Positions 25,601 through 34,670 of a DNA stretch of 40,356 bases are shown here, one piece after another. The stretch's first letter is position 1. Each line of letters opens with the position of its first letter. A program made the translations under genes and the position numbers. The DNA is from JAWXUE01 sp044432925 (GTDB taxonomy: Bacteria; Bacillota_I; Bacilli_A; Acholeplasmatales; Anaeroplasmataceae): NCBI GenBank assembly GCA_044432925.1, contig JAWXUE010000012.1, positions 1 to 40,356 on the forward strand, read 5' to 3'. Below the pieces are notes generated by a model. It saw nothing but the letters and a program-made list of their open reading frames with translations, was not told the origin of the DNA and made no database searches.

Positions 25601-27103
25601 ATGAATAAATATGAAATAAGTGATGAAATATTCACTTTAGTAAAAAATAACATATTATTAAAACTAAGATTTTTAGAAGTAATAATATTTAGATTAGAAA
25701 TTCTACCGGGAATAATTCCGTTAGGAACTGATGGGATAAATATTTATTATGATCCTGATTATATAATTGAAACATTTAAAAAAGATAAATTAAAGTTTTC
25801 ATCGGCATATTTACACACTTGTTTTCATGCTTTATTAAGAAATCCCCTAGCAACAAGTGGTAAAGATCGTATATATTGGGATGTAGCATGTGATATATGC
25901 GTAGAAAATATAATAGACGATTTAAATAATGATTCACTAACTAGAGACGGTAAATTACAAAGAAAAAAAGTAATTGATGAAATTAAAGATGTTATAAAAT
26001 TTATCCAACCAGATATTGTTTATTTATTTCTTAAACAAAATACTATGGATATAGAATATCTTTATAATTTGTTTGTTGTAGATAATCATGAAGGATGGTA
26101 TGGACAAATTGTATCATGTGATTCTCCAGGAGATTCAAATCAACTTAACTCAAGTGATAATGGTGATACAGGTAACAGCAATCAATCTGGAGGTGCTACT
26201 AGCACTAGTGATTCTGAAGGTGGAGATTCAGATGGTAGCGGTAATTCAAGTGACTCTACTGATTTAAATAGTAGTAACTCTTCACAAGGTGCAGGTAATT
26301 CAGAGAGTTCTAGTCAAGGAGATACTTCAGACGATTCATCTAGAGGAAGTTCACAAATGACACCAGAACAAGCTGAAGAAATGTGGACTAATATAGCTAA
26401 CAGATTATTAATAGAAATAAAATGTTTCTCAAAACAAATAGGATGTACTGCTGGAGCTTTATTTGATCAATTAGGAGCAGTTACAAAAGAAAAATATGAT
26501 TATGAATCATTTTTAAAGAAATTTGCTTCACTTCAAGAAGCACCTAGAATAAATGATGATGAATATGACATGATATTTTATACATATGGATTAAAGACAT
26601 ATGGAAATTTACCTCTTATAGAACCATTAGAGTATAAAGAAGTATATTTAGTAAGAGACTTTGTTATAGCAATAGATACATCAGGTTCTGTACAAGGAGA
26701 AGTAGTAAAAGCATTTTTAAATAAAACATATAATATATTAGAGTCAACAAATTCATTTGGACATTCATTTAATTTATATATAATACAATGTGATACTGAA
26801 ATACAAGAAGCTGTTAAAATAACAAATAAAAAAGAATTCGATACTTACATAAACAATTGTATAATAAAAGGATTCGGTGGTACAGACTTTAGACCTGTAT
26901 TTGAATATGTTGAGGACTTAGTCCGTAGAAAAGAATTTACAAGATTAAAAGGTTTAATTTATTTTACAGATGGGTATGGAACATTCCCAACAAAGAAAAC
27001 AAAATATAAAACTTGTTTCGCATTTATTGATCAAATCGATTATAACAATGTTGATGTGCCAATATGGGCAACAAAAATAATATTAGAAAAAGAAGATATA
27101 TAG
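25601..27103 (+). CDS. DUF2201-type protein: metallopeptidase-like N-domain, Ser/Asp/Gly linker, VWA domain
   Basis: 500 residues in three parts. Residues 1 to about 165 resemble the DUF2201 putative metallopeptidase domain, with LHTCFHALLRNP (His72, His76) and WDVACDICVE (93-102); the Glu of HExxH is absent, so peptidase activity is doubtful. Residues about 173-252 are low-complexity Ser, Gly, Asp and Asn. From about 350 a von Willebrand A domain follows, with the metal-site motif DTSGS (359-363), GFGGTDF and YFTDG. VWA proteins of this kind work with MoxR ATPases in assembly or remodelling. The next gene is such an ATPase, 11 bases on. The RBS is AGGTGG. Confidence 0.8.
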   Translation: MNKYEISDEIFTLVKNNILLKLRFLEVIIFRLEILPGIIPLGTDGINIYYDPDYIIETFKKDKLKFSSAYLHTCFHALLRNPLATSGKDRIYWDVACDICVENIIDDLNNDSLTRDGKLQRKKVIDEIKDVIKFIQPDIVYLFLKQNTMDIEYLYNLFVVDNHEGWYGQIVSCDSPGDSNQLNSSDNGDTGNSNQSGGATSTSDSEGGDSDGSGNSSDSTDLNSSNSSQGAGNSESSSQGDTSDDSSRGSSQMTPEQAEEMWTNIANRLLIEIKCFSKQIGCTAGALFDQLGAVTKEKYDYESFLKKFASLQEAPRINDDEYDMIFYTYGLKTYGNLPLIEPLEYKEVYLVRDFVIAIDTSGSVQGEVVKAFLNKTYNILESTNSFGHSFNLYIIQCDTEIQEAVKITNKKEFDTYINNCIIKGFGGTDFRPVFEYVEDLVRRKEFTRLKGLIYFTDGYGTFPTKKTKYKTCFAFIDQIDYNNVDVPIWATKIILEKEDI

Positions 27104-27114
27104 GGAGAATAACT

Positions 27115-28578
27115 ATGAATATAAATCAAGCAAAAATAAATATAAAAAATTCAATCACTGCTTATTTAGCAAAAGATGATATAGGACAACAAATAATTAA
27201 AACACATCAACAAAGACCAGTGTTTTTAATGGGTCCTCCAGGTATAGGTAAAACTGATATAATGAAACAAATAGCAGAAGAGTTAAATGTTGCATTAGTA
27301 AGTTATTCAATGACACATCATACAAGACAAAGTGCTTTAGGTTTACCGTTTATTGTTGATAAAACATATAATAATGAAACATATAAAGTATCTGAATATA
27401 CGATGAGTGAAATACTTTCTACAGTATATGATTTAATTGAAGAAACTAATATGAAAGAAGGAATATTATTTCTAGATGAAATTAACTGTGTGTCTGAAAC
27501 ATTAGCACCTTCTATGTTACAATTCCTTCAATATAAAACATTTGGTAGACATAAAGTACCTGATGGATGGATAGTTGTTACAGCAGGTAATCCACCTGAA
27601 TATAATAACTCAGTAAGAGAGTTTGACTTAGTTACTTGGGATAGATTAAAAAGAATAGATGTTGAACCGGACTTTCCTACATGGAGAAAATTCGCATTTA
27701 ATACAGGTGTACATCCAGCAATCATTTCTTATTTAGAAACTAAAGTTGCTGATTTCTATTCAATTTCAGCTACAGTTGATGGTGTAGAATTCGTTACAGC
27801 TCGTGGATGGTGTGATTTATCAAAAGTAATGTGTATATATGAAACATTAGGATATCCTATTGATTTTGAATTAGTATCACAATATATACAAAATAAAAAA
27901 ATAGCAAATAACTTTGCTATCTATTTAGATTTATTTAAGAAATATAAAGATGATTATCATGTATCAGATATCATTGAAGGAACACATAGCAATGATGTTG
28001 CAATAAGAGCTCAAAAAGCACCATTTGATGAAAGAATATTATTATCAGTATTGTTATATGAAAAAATATTAGAAAAAGTAACATCTATAAGAATGAATTT
28101 TGATCACTTAACATTATTAACAAATCAAATTAAATTTATGAGAAGTATAAGTGTAGAACAATTAATTACAAACTTAGATGATGAAATTAAAAAACAAAAT
28201 AGTAGCGGTACCGCAACAAACGAAACTATTTCTACTTATAAAAGAGTTATCGCTAGTTTAAAATCAATTGATACAAGTAAAGATTCGATGGCACAAGCAA
28301 GAGATATATATAGTAAAATAAAAAATACTATTGAAACTGATTCAAAAGCATGTTCAAATAATATAAGTCATGCATTTAAATTTATTGAAGATAATGTTAC
28401 AGATAAAAATATTATGAGTGTATGGATAACTAATTTAACATCTAACGATAAAATAGTTTATTTCCTATCTCAAAATACATGTGAATATTACCATAAACAT
28501 AGTACAGGTTTACTAGTATTAAACCAAGAAGAAAAATTATTAAAAAGTATTGCACAATTAGATGAAGAAATAAAATAA
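27115..28578 (+). CDS. MoxR-like AAA+ ATPase
   Basis: 487 residues from the ATG at 27115, behind AGGGAG. Walker A is GPPGIGKT (40-47), Walker B ILFLDEIN (117-124) and sensor 1 VVTAGNP (154-160); DRLKRI is typical of MoxR-group proteins. The C-terminal 250 residues are helical and unfamiliar. MoxR ATPases act as chaperone-like motors with VWA partners (RavA-ViaA, CbbQ-CbbO), so this protein and the VWA protein before it probably form one machine. It is last in the two-gene operon, with a terminator. A start 17 codons earlier would overlap the VWA gene and is unlikely. Confidence 0.85.
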   Translation: MNINQAKINIKNSITAYLAKDDIGQQIIKTHQQRPVFLMGPPGIGKTDIMKQIAEELNVALVSYSMTHHTRQSALGLPFIVDKTYNNETYKVSEYTMSEILSTVYDLIEETNMKEGILFLDEINCVSETLAPSMLQFLQYKTFGRHKVPDGWIVVTAGNPPEYNNSVREFDLVTWDRLKRIDVEPDFPTWRKFAFNTGVHPAIISYLETKVADFYSISATVDGVEFVTARGWCDLSKVMCIYETLGYPIDFELVSQYIQNKKIANNFAIYLDLFKKYKDDYHVSDIIEGTHSNDVAIRAQKAPFDERILLSVLLYEKILEKVTSIRMNFDHLTLLTNQIKFMRSISVEQLITNLDDEIKKQNSSGTATNETISTYKRVIASLKSIDTSKDSMAQARDIYSKIKNTIETDSKACSNNISHAFKFIEDNVTDKNIMSVWITNLTSNDKIVYFLSQNTCEYYHKHSTGLLVLNQEEKLLKSIAQLDEEIK

Positions 28579-28584
28579 TAAAAG

Positions 28585-28628
28585 AAAAGGATTAACTAAA
28601 TGGCTTAGTTATATCCTTTTTTCTTTTT
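28585..28628 (+). terminator. VWA-MoxR operon terminator
   Basis: AAAAGGAT-TAACTAA pairs with TTAGTTA-ATCCTTTT (one small bulge), followed by a T-rich run. Confidence 0.85.
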
Positions 28629-28677
28629 TTATTAATAAACAAAAAGTATATGAAGAAATATAGTATAACTAACTACA

Positions 28678-28736
28678 ATACAATCTAAATGTTTTATTGT
28701 ATAACACTTAAAATAAAGTGTTTTTTATGGTATAAT
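28678..28736 (+). promoter_or_regulatory. two small hairpins and the promoter of the DHH genes
   Basis: ATACAAT/ATTGTAT (28678-28702) and AACACTT/AAGTGTT (28703-28722), the second followed by T6 like a terminator. Directly after comes the extended -10 TGGTATAAT (28728-28736). The hairpins lie upstream of the likely start, so they are either operators or the 3' end of a short transcript. Confidence 0.45.
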
Positions 28737-28770
28737 ATATGTACTAAATAATTAGAAGGGATAAACAACA

Positions 28771-29709
28771 ATGAAAGAAATAATAAAAAAAATAAAACAA
28801 TACGATACAATAATAATTCACAGACATAAAAACCCAGATTTAGATGCATATGGATCACAATTAGGCCTTGCTTATACTTTAAAAGAAAACTTTAAAGATA
28901 AAAAGATTTTTGTTGTGGGAGATGACAATCATTTTTCATGGATGGGACAAATGGATACTATTGATGACTCAATTTATAATAATGCATTAGTTTTCGTTTT
29001 AGACGTAGCTGTAATGCATTTAATTAGTGATGATAGATTTAAATTAGGTAAAGAAATAATAGTTATGGATCACCATAAAAATTCAGCTGATTTCGAAGCA
29101 CTTTTATATATAGATTCTAACTATGGCGCTGCTGCTGAATTAATTGCTGATTTTGTTTACCAAAATAAATTAACAATGACAAGTGAAGCAGCAACAATGT
29201 TCTTCGGAGGAATAATTGCTGATACAGGAAGATTCCAATATACATTAAATAATCCAAACCCACTTTTAATCGGAAGTAAATTATTAAGTGATGGTGCTAA
29301 AGCAGATTTCATATATGATAATTTATATCAAGAAACATTAGAAAGCAAAAGAAACAAAGCTTACTTTGCTAATAGTTTCTCATTAACTAGTAAAAATGTA
29401 GCTTATTTAAAAAATGACAAAACAATATATGATAAATTTGATTTAAAACCATTTAATATCTCAAGAGGTATGATAGGTGTTATGGCAGGAATTAAAGAAG
29501 TACCTATTTGGTGTAACTTTACATTTGATCCTGAATCAGAAAAAATTATGTGTGAATTTAGATCTAAAAAAATTAAGATTGTTGATATAGCAAAAAAATA
29601 TGGTGGTGGTGGACACGATTTAGCGTGTGGTGCAACTGTTGAAAATTTTGATATATGTGATTTAATTTTAAAAGACTTTGATGACTTAATAGAAAGCGAG
29701 AATAACTAA
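28771..29709 (+). CDS. DHH/DHHA1 phosphoesterase, NrnA-like, first paralog
   Basis: 312 residues. Motif I is HRHKNPDLDAYGS (17-29), with Leu where Gly is usual; motif II Asp78 sits in VLDVAVMHLISDDRF, where most relatives have DTGNxxRxS; motif III is DHH (100-102). The C-terminal DHHA1 domain has GGGGH. Metal-binding residues are intact. Relatives are nanoRNases, pAp phosphatases or c-di-AMP phosphodiesterases; the substrate here is uncertain. Its stop overlaps the second paralog's ATG by one base (TAATG). The RBS is GAAGGG. Confidence 0.85.
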   Translation: MKEIIKKIKQYDTIIIHRHKNPDLDAYGSQLGLAYTLKENFKDKKIFVVGDDNHFSWMGQMDTIDDSIYNNALVFVLDVAVMHLISDDRFKLGKEIIVMDHHKNSADFEALLYIDSNYGAAAELIADFVYQNKLTMTSEAATMFFGGIIADTGRFQYTLNNPNPLLIGSKLLSDGAKADFIYDNLYQETLESKRNKAYFANSFSLTSKNVAYLKNDKTIYDKFDLKPFNISRGMIGVMAGIKEVPIWCNFTFDPESEKIMCEFRSKKIKIVDIAKKYGGGGHDLACGATVENFDICDLILKDFDDLIESENN

Positions 29710-30641
29710 TGAAAGAAATTATAAAAAAAATAAAAGAGTATGATACTATAATTATTCATGGTCATCAAAGACCTGATGGTGATTGTTATGGTTCTCAATT
29801 TGGTTTAAAAGAAGTTATCTTAGCTAATTTTAAAAATAAAAATGTATATGTTGTTGGGGAGATTACTACTTATGTATCTTTCTTAGGAACACCTGATACT
29901 ATTAGTGATGATGTATATAAAGATGCTTTATGTATTTGTGTTGATACAGGTAATGGTGAGAGAGTAAGTGATCAAAGATTTTTTACAGGAAAAGAAACTA
30001 TTAAAATAGATCATCATATTCCTATTGATGCTTATGCTCAAATCAATTATGTTGATGATAATATTCCAGCATGTGCTCAAATCATTGCTCAATTAGCTAT
30101 AGATAATAAATTAACTATTACTAAAGAAGCTGCATTTGCTTTATATACTGGTATGGTTACAGATACAGGTAGATTCCGTCATGGAATCAAATCATCTACT
30201 TTCACAATAGCTGCTAAATTAATTGATGCTGGTGTTGATGCTAAAGCGTTAGATAATTTATTAAGTGTAGAAAGTTTAGATTCTTTAAAATTAAAAGGTC
30301 ATGTATTAAGTAACTTTGTTACATCAGAAGAAGGTGTAGTATACGCTAAGATTCCTTTAACTTTAATTGAAGAGTTAGGTGTATCTCAAGAAGAAGCTTC
30401 TAACCAAGTAGGAGTAATAGGTACTATTGAATCTTGTCCTATCTTCTGTTTATTTATTGAAAATAAAGATGGTATAAGAGGAAGATTAAGAAGTCGTGGT
30501 CCTGCTATTGATGCTGTAGCTAATAAATTTAATGGTGGTGGGCACAAGCAAACTTGTGGAATCACATTAGAATCATTTGATGGTATTGAAGATGTTATTA
30601 AAGAATTAAATGTAGTAGCATTAGAATATAAGAAACAATAG
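29709..30641 (+). CDS. DHH/DHHA1 phosphoesterase, NrnA-like, second paralog
   Basis: 310 residues, clearly related to the preceding protein along its whole length (both begin MKEIIKKIK and end in a GGGH-type DHHA1 domain). Motifs are canonical: HGHQRPDGDCYGS, CVDTGNGERVSDQRF, DHH in KIDHHIP, and NGGGHKQTCG. It fits the NrnA group that degrades short oligonucleotides and dephosphorylates pAp. It is translationally coupled to the first copy. A tandem duplication followed by divergence of the first copy is the simplest history. Confidence 0.88.
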   Translation: MKEIIKKIKEYDTIIIHGHQRPDGDCYGSQFGLKEVILANFKNKNVYVVGEITTYVSFLGTPDTISDDVYKDALCICVDTGNGERVSDQRFFTGKETIKIDHHIPIDAYAQINYVDDNIPACAQIIAQLAIDNKLTITKEAAFALYTGMVTDTGRFRHGIKSSTFTIAAKLIDAGVDAKALDNLLSVESLDSLKLKGHVLSNFVTSEEGVVYAKIPLTLIEELGVSQEEASNQVGVIGTIESCPIFCLFIENKDGIRGRLRSRGPAIDAVANKFNGGGHKQTCGITLESFDGIEDVIKELNVVALEYKKQ

Positions 30642-30650
30642 GTAATATAT

Positions 30651-31478
30651 ATGGAAAAAAGTGAATTTCTAATTGATTGCGAAAGAAGTTTAATTAAAAA
30701 ATTTAGAAAACAAATATGGAGTAAGTTTGTGAAAGGATTACAAGAATATCAAATGATTGAAGAAGGAGATAAAATATGTGTTACTATCTCTGGAGGAAAA
30801 GATTCTTTAATTCTAGCAAAACTTATGCAAGAAATACAAAGACATGGTAATCTTAATTTTGAATTAGTTTTTATAGCAATGAACCCAGGTTTTAATGAAG
30901 AAAATTTGGCTTTATTAAAAGATAATTGTGTTAAAATGGGAATACCAGTTATCGTTAAAGATTCTGTTGTATTTGAAGTTGCTAATAAATTATCTCCTAA
31001 GTCTCCTTGTTATATGTGTGCAAGAATGAGAAGAGGATTTTTATACCAGCAAGCTAAAGATCATGGATGTAATAAGATGGCATTAGGTCATCACTTTAAT
31101 GATGTTATTGAAACAACTATGATGAATATTTTATATGCTGGAAGTTTTAAAACAATGGTTCCTAAAGTACAAGCAGAAAACTTTGAGGAAATGGTTTTAA
31201 TTAGACCAATGTATTTAATTAAAGAAGATGATATTAAAAAATACATGAAACACCATGACATTACAACAATGGCTTGTGGTTGCGATGTAGCAAGTGGAGC
31301 AATAGCTTCTAAAAGAGCTAGAGTAAAAGAACTTATTAAAGAATTAAAAGAAGAGTTTGATGTAGTAGATCAAAACATTTTTAAATCTTGTGAGAATATA
31401 TATATTGATGCATGTTTAGGTTATAAAACTAAAGATGAGGAAGTAGATTTCAACAAATTATATGAAAGGAAGAAATGA
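30651..31478 (+). CDS. TtcA-like PP-loop ATPase, probable tRNA 2-thiocytidine-type thiolase
   Basis: 275 residues. The PP-loop SGGKDS adenylates the target base; CYMCARMRRG gives the paired cysteines, and CGC near residue 205 supplies a further one, matching the TtcA pattern of iron-sulfur-dependent tRNA thiolation. GHHFNDVIETTMMNILY is a strong family signature. The exact tRNA position is not provable here. The start has weak Shine-Dalgarno support (AGGTAATAT), nine bases after the DHH gene. It overlaps the MgtC-family gene by four bases. Confidence 0.82.
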   Translation: MEKSEFLIDCERSLIKKFRKQIWSKFVKGLQEYQMIEEGDKICVTISGGKDSLILAKLMQEIQRHGNLNFELVFIAMNPGFNEENLALLKDNCVKMGIPVIVKDSVVFEVANKLSPKSPCYMCARMRRGFLYQQAKDHGCNKMALGHHFNDVIETTMMNILYAGSFKTMVPKVQAENFEEMVLIRPMYLIKEDDIKKYMKHHDITTMACGCDVASGAIASKRARVKELIKELKEEFDVVDQNIFKSCENIYIDACLGYKTKDEEVDFNKLYERKK

Positions 31479-31960
31479 TAATGGATTTTATTGAACTTAT
31501 GGATTTCTCGGTTTATCTTAAAACAATCTTATTACCAGTAGTTGTAACTTTTTTAGCTTCATGGTTAATAGGATTTGAAAGACAAAACGTAGGTAAAGCA
31601 GCAGGAATATCTCCTCACGTATTAATAGCTTGTACAGCTTGTTGTTTAGCATTAATGCAAAAAGAGTTTAATACTGAATTTGATGCACAAAGAATTATAG
31701 CTCAATTAGTTACTGGTGTAGGTTTCTTAGGTGCCGGTGTAATAATGAAAAGCAAATATTCTGTAAAAGGTTTAACAACCGCTACAACATTATTTGCTAG
31801 TGCAATAATTGGATTAATAATAGGATCTGGTTTTTATGAAATTGGATTAACTTTAACTGCAGTAGTATTATTATTTATGTATGGTAGAAACGTATTACGT
31901 GGAATTAACCCATTTACAAAAATAAAAGTAAAAGAAAATGAAACACATCTAGATGAATAA
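31475..31960 (+). CDS. MgtC/SapB-family membrane protein
   Basis: 161 residues with four or five hydrophobic helices. GFERQNVGKAAGISPHVL and GVGFLGAGVIMK, then VKGLTTATTLFASAIIG, are the hallmarks of the MgtC/SapB N-terminal domain. It lacks the soluble C-terminal domain of Salmonella MgtC, as many Firmicute members do. The role in Mg2+ homeostasis or ATP synthase control is known for some relatives only. The start overlaps the thiolase stop by four bases; an alternative ATG lies two codons later. Confidence 0.88.
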   Translation: MIMDFIELMDFSVYLKTILLPVVVTFLASWLIGFERQNVGKAAGISPHVLIACTACCLALMQKEFNTEFDAQRIIAQLVTGVGFLGAGVIMKSKYSVKGLTTATTLFASAIIGLIIGSGFYEIGLTLTAVVLLFMYGRNVLRGINPFTKIKVKENETHLDE

Positions 31961-31983
31961 TTAATGGAAATACAATTTTTTTA

Positions 31984-31992
31984 TGATATAAT
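31984..31992 (+). promoter_or_regulatory. extended -10 promoter of dnaX
   Basis: TGATATAAT, an extended -10 with no good -35. The start is about 30 bases before the dnaX TTG. Confidence 0.5.
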
Positions 31993-32020
31993 TAATATTA
32001 ATATATAGGAGGTGGTACTT

Positions 32021-33724
32021 TTGGCATATGTATCATTATATCGTGCTTATAGACCAACTGATTTCAATGAAGTCTCAGGTCAAACTCACGTAGTAAAAAC
32101 ATTAAAAAATTCAATATTATCTAATAAAGTATCACATGCTTATTTATTTAGTGGACCACGTGGTACAGGTAAAACATCTATTGCTAAAATATTAGCAAAA
32201 GCTGTTAACTGTTTAAATCAAACAGATGGTAACCCTTGTAATAAATGTAGTTCATGTATTTCAATTAATGAAAATAAAACAAGTGATGTAATTGAAATGG
32301 ATGCAGCAAGTAATAGTGGTGTCGATGATATTAGAGATGTAATTGATAAAGTTAGATATTTACCAGCTGAATCTAAATATAAAGTTTATATTATAGATGA
32401 GGTTCATGCTTTATCTTCTAAAGCTTATCAAGCATTATTAAAAACATTAGAAGAACCACCAGGTTATATTATATTTGTTCTTGCTACAACAGAACCTTAT
32501 AGTATTCCCGCAACAATTCTTTCTAGAACTCAAAGATTTGATTTTAAAGGTATGGAAATAAGTGATATCGAAAATAGAATTAAATATATTTGTAGTGAAG
32601 AAAAAATTAAAATTACAGATGACGCTGTACATTCTATTAGTTTATTAGCTGATGGTGGTATGCGTGATGCATTAAGTATGTTAGACCAAGCAATATCATA
32701 TAGTAGTGGTAGTGTCGGTATAGATGAGGTAAATAAAATAAGTGGTTCTATTGGAAATGATTTATTAATTAAATTATCTGATAGTATAAACGAAGCTGAT
32801 ACTTCATCATGTCTTAATTTAATAGATCAAATATTAAAAGAAGGTAAAGAAGTAAATAGAATCATTTCAGACTTAATAGTTTTCTTTAGAGATGTCTTAT
32901 TATTTAAAAGTGATTTTAAATCAGATAACCTACTATTTAAAAATAAAGATTTTATTAATGTAGCCCAAAAAACACCTAGTAACAAGATTTATTATTTTGT
33001 TGATGAGTTAGCAAATACTCAATTAAACATTAAGAAAACAAATCAAAAAAGAACTTTCTTAGAAATGTGTTTAATAAAAATGTGCGATAAAAATGAAACG
33101 GTAAATTTAAATATTATGAATCAATTAAATAGTTTAACTAAAAAAATAAATAAATTAGAAGAAAACTCAAACAATACAGTTACTCCAAAAATAATATTAG
33201 AGGATGCTGCAATTGAAGAAGTTAAAATAACAAATAATAGTAATGGTGATTTAATTAATATAAAAGATATTGAAGATATTTTAAATAAACCTAATAAACA
33301 ACTTAAAGCTCAAGTTGTTGAATTATGGAAAAATTTAAAATCTTATTGTAAAGATCCTTTATTATTAAAAATATTAAATGATGCTGATATATGCGCATTT
33401 GGTAATAACTCATTATTATTAGCACATGATAATATTGGAATGTGTGATAGATTAATGCAATTAGAATCTAAAGAAATATTAATTAAAATATTAAATGATA
33501 ATAACATAGCAGTTTCAAACTACTTTGTATTAACAAAAGAATTATGGAAAAATATATCATTAGATTTTATAACACAATTTAAAGCAGGTAATAAACAACC
33601 TTCTTTAAATGAAATAGAAATTAAAATTAGAAATTATAAAAAGAAGTTAGAACCTTTTGAATCTGAAATCGTAAGAAAAGCAAAAGAGTTCTTCCCAAAA
33701 GAAATTATAGAAATAGAGGAATAG
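32021..33724 (+). CDS. dnaX: DNA polymerase III subunit tau DnaX
   Basis: 567 residues. It is the clamp-loader ATPase that ties the replicative polymerase to the fork. Walker A is GPRGTGKT (45-52); zinc-binding cysteines are at 64, 73, 76 and 79; DEVHALSS (126-133) is the Walker B region. The start is TTG at 32021 (MAYVSLYRAYRP), eight bases after AGGAGG; a GTG nine bases earlier lies on the ribosome site. I saw no obvious slippery site with hairpin for a gamma form. It heads the dnaX-ybaB-recR cluster. Confidence 0.95.
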   Translation: MAYVSLYRAYRPTDFNEVSGQTHVVKTLKNSILSNKVSHAYLFSGPRGTGKTSIAKILAKAVNCLNQTDGNPCNKCSSCISINENKTSDVIEMDAASNSGVDDIRDVIDKVRYLPAESKYKVYIIDEVHALSSKAYQALLKTLEEPPGYIIFVLATTEPYSIPATILSRTQRFDFKGMEISDIENRIKYICSEEKIKITDDAVHSISLLADGGMRDALSMLDQAISYSSGSVGIDEVNKISGSIGNDLLIKLSDSINEADTSSCLNLIDQILKEGKEVNRIISDLIVFFRDVLLFKSDFKSDNLLFKNKDFINVAQKTPSNKIYYFVDELANTQLNIKKTNQKRTFLEMCLIKMCDKNETVNLNIMNQLNSLTKKINKLEENSNNTVTPKIILEDAAIEEVKITNNSNGDLINIKDIEDILNKPNKQLKAQVVELWKNLKSYCKDPLLLKILNDADICAFGNNSLLLAHDNIGMCDRLMQLESKEILIKILNDNNIAVSNYFVLTKELWKNISLDFITQFKAGNKQPSLNEIEIKIRNYKKKLEPFESEIVRKAKEFFPKEIIEIEE

Positions 33725-33727
33725 AAA

Positions 33728-34030
33728 ATGAATCCAGCAATGATGAATAAAATTAGAAAAATGCAAAAAGAAATGATGGAAGCACAAAAGAGACTTGAAG
33801 AATCAGTATTCACTGGTAGTGCAGGTGGAGGAATGGTTACTGTTGAAGCTAATGGTGCTAAAGAAATATTAAAAATTAATATTGATGAAGAAGTATTAAC
33901 AAAAGAAGATAAAGAAATGTTAGAAGATACAATTGTTGCAGCATTAAATGATGTATTTAAAAATATTGATGAAGAAACAAGTCATACTATGGGTGCCTTT
34001 ACTGGTGGTATGCCAAACGGATTATTTTAA
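33728..34030 (+). CDS. YbaB/EbfC-family nucleoid-associated protein
   Basis: 100 residues. MNKIRKMQKEMMEAQKRLEE, then GSAGGGMVTVEANGAKEI, and the C-terminal MGAFTGGMPNGLF are standard for this DNA-binding dimer. It binds DNA as a tweezer-like dimer; its role is often tied to RecR. It lies three bases after dnaX and overlaps recR by one base, the usual order in Firmicutes. Confidence 0.95.
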   Translation: MNPAMMNKIRKMQKEMMEAQKRLEESVFTGSAGGGMVTVEANGAKEILKINIDEEVLTKEDKEMLEDTIVAALNDVFKNIDEETSHTMGAFTGGMPNGLF

Positions 34031-34629
34031 TGAATTACCCAGAGAAATTACTTAATTTAATAGAGTCTTTTGAAACTCTACCAACAATAGGAAAAAAATC
34101 AGCGGAAAGATTAGCTATACATATTTTTTCTGAATTAAGTGATGAATCTAGAAATAGATTCGCTTTGGCTCTTAAAGAAATTAATAATTTAAAATTATGT
34201 CCTAATTGTCATGGTATAAGTGATAGTGATGATTTATGTACAATATGTATAGATCCAACAAGAGATACTGATATAGTATTAGTAGTAGAAAACATTAAAG
34301 ATGTTTTTGTATTTGAAAGAATGAATACTTTTAATGGTTTATATCATGTATTAAATGGTACAATTAATTTTGCTAATAATGTTGGAGTAGATGATTTAAA
34401 TATTAATTCTTTAGTAAAAAAAGTAAAAGAAAATAATATTAAAGAAATAATACTTGCTACTAACGCTTCAACAACAGGAGAAGTTACAGCAAAATATATA
34501 AAAAATTTATTAGAAAATCAAAGTTGTGTAATAACTAGATTAGCTTATGGTATCCCTGTAGGTGCAGATATAAGTTATACAGATGAAGTAACACTTAAAA
34601 AGGCAATGGAAGGCCGTAATAGTTTGTAA
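34030..34629 (+). CDS. recR: recombination mediator RecR
   Basis: 199 residues, the usual length. The helix-hairpin-helix is LPTIGKKSAERLA (17-29), zinc cysteines are 57, 60, 70 and 73, and the Toprim domain begins DIVLVVENIKDV and includes GLYHVLNG. It works with RecF/RecO in loading RecA at gaps. The start overlaps ybaB by one base (TAATG). Confidence 0.96.
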   Translation: MNYPEKLLNLIESFETLPTIGKKSAERLAIHIFSELSDESRNRFALALKEINNLKLCPNCHGISDSDDLCTICIDPTRDTDIVLVVENIKDVFVFERMNTFNGLYHVLNGTINFANNVGVDDLNINSLVKKVKENNIKEIILATNASTTGEVTAKYIKNLLENQSCVITRLAYGIPVGADISYTDEVTLKKAMEGRNSL

Positions 34630-34670
34630 TAATATATAAAATTATTAATATACTTTAAATGGTGATAATT

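Noticed and set aside
32021..33724. Programmed frameshift in dnaX giving a gamma subunit
   Set aside because: I saw no slippery heptamer with a following stem-loop; the one A-run noticed has no supporting structure.
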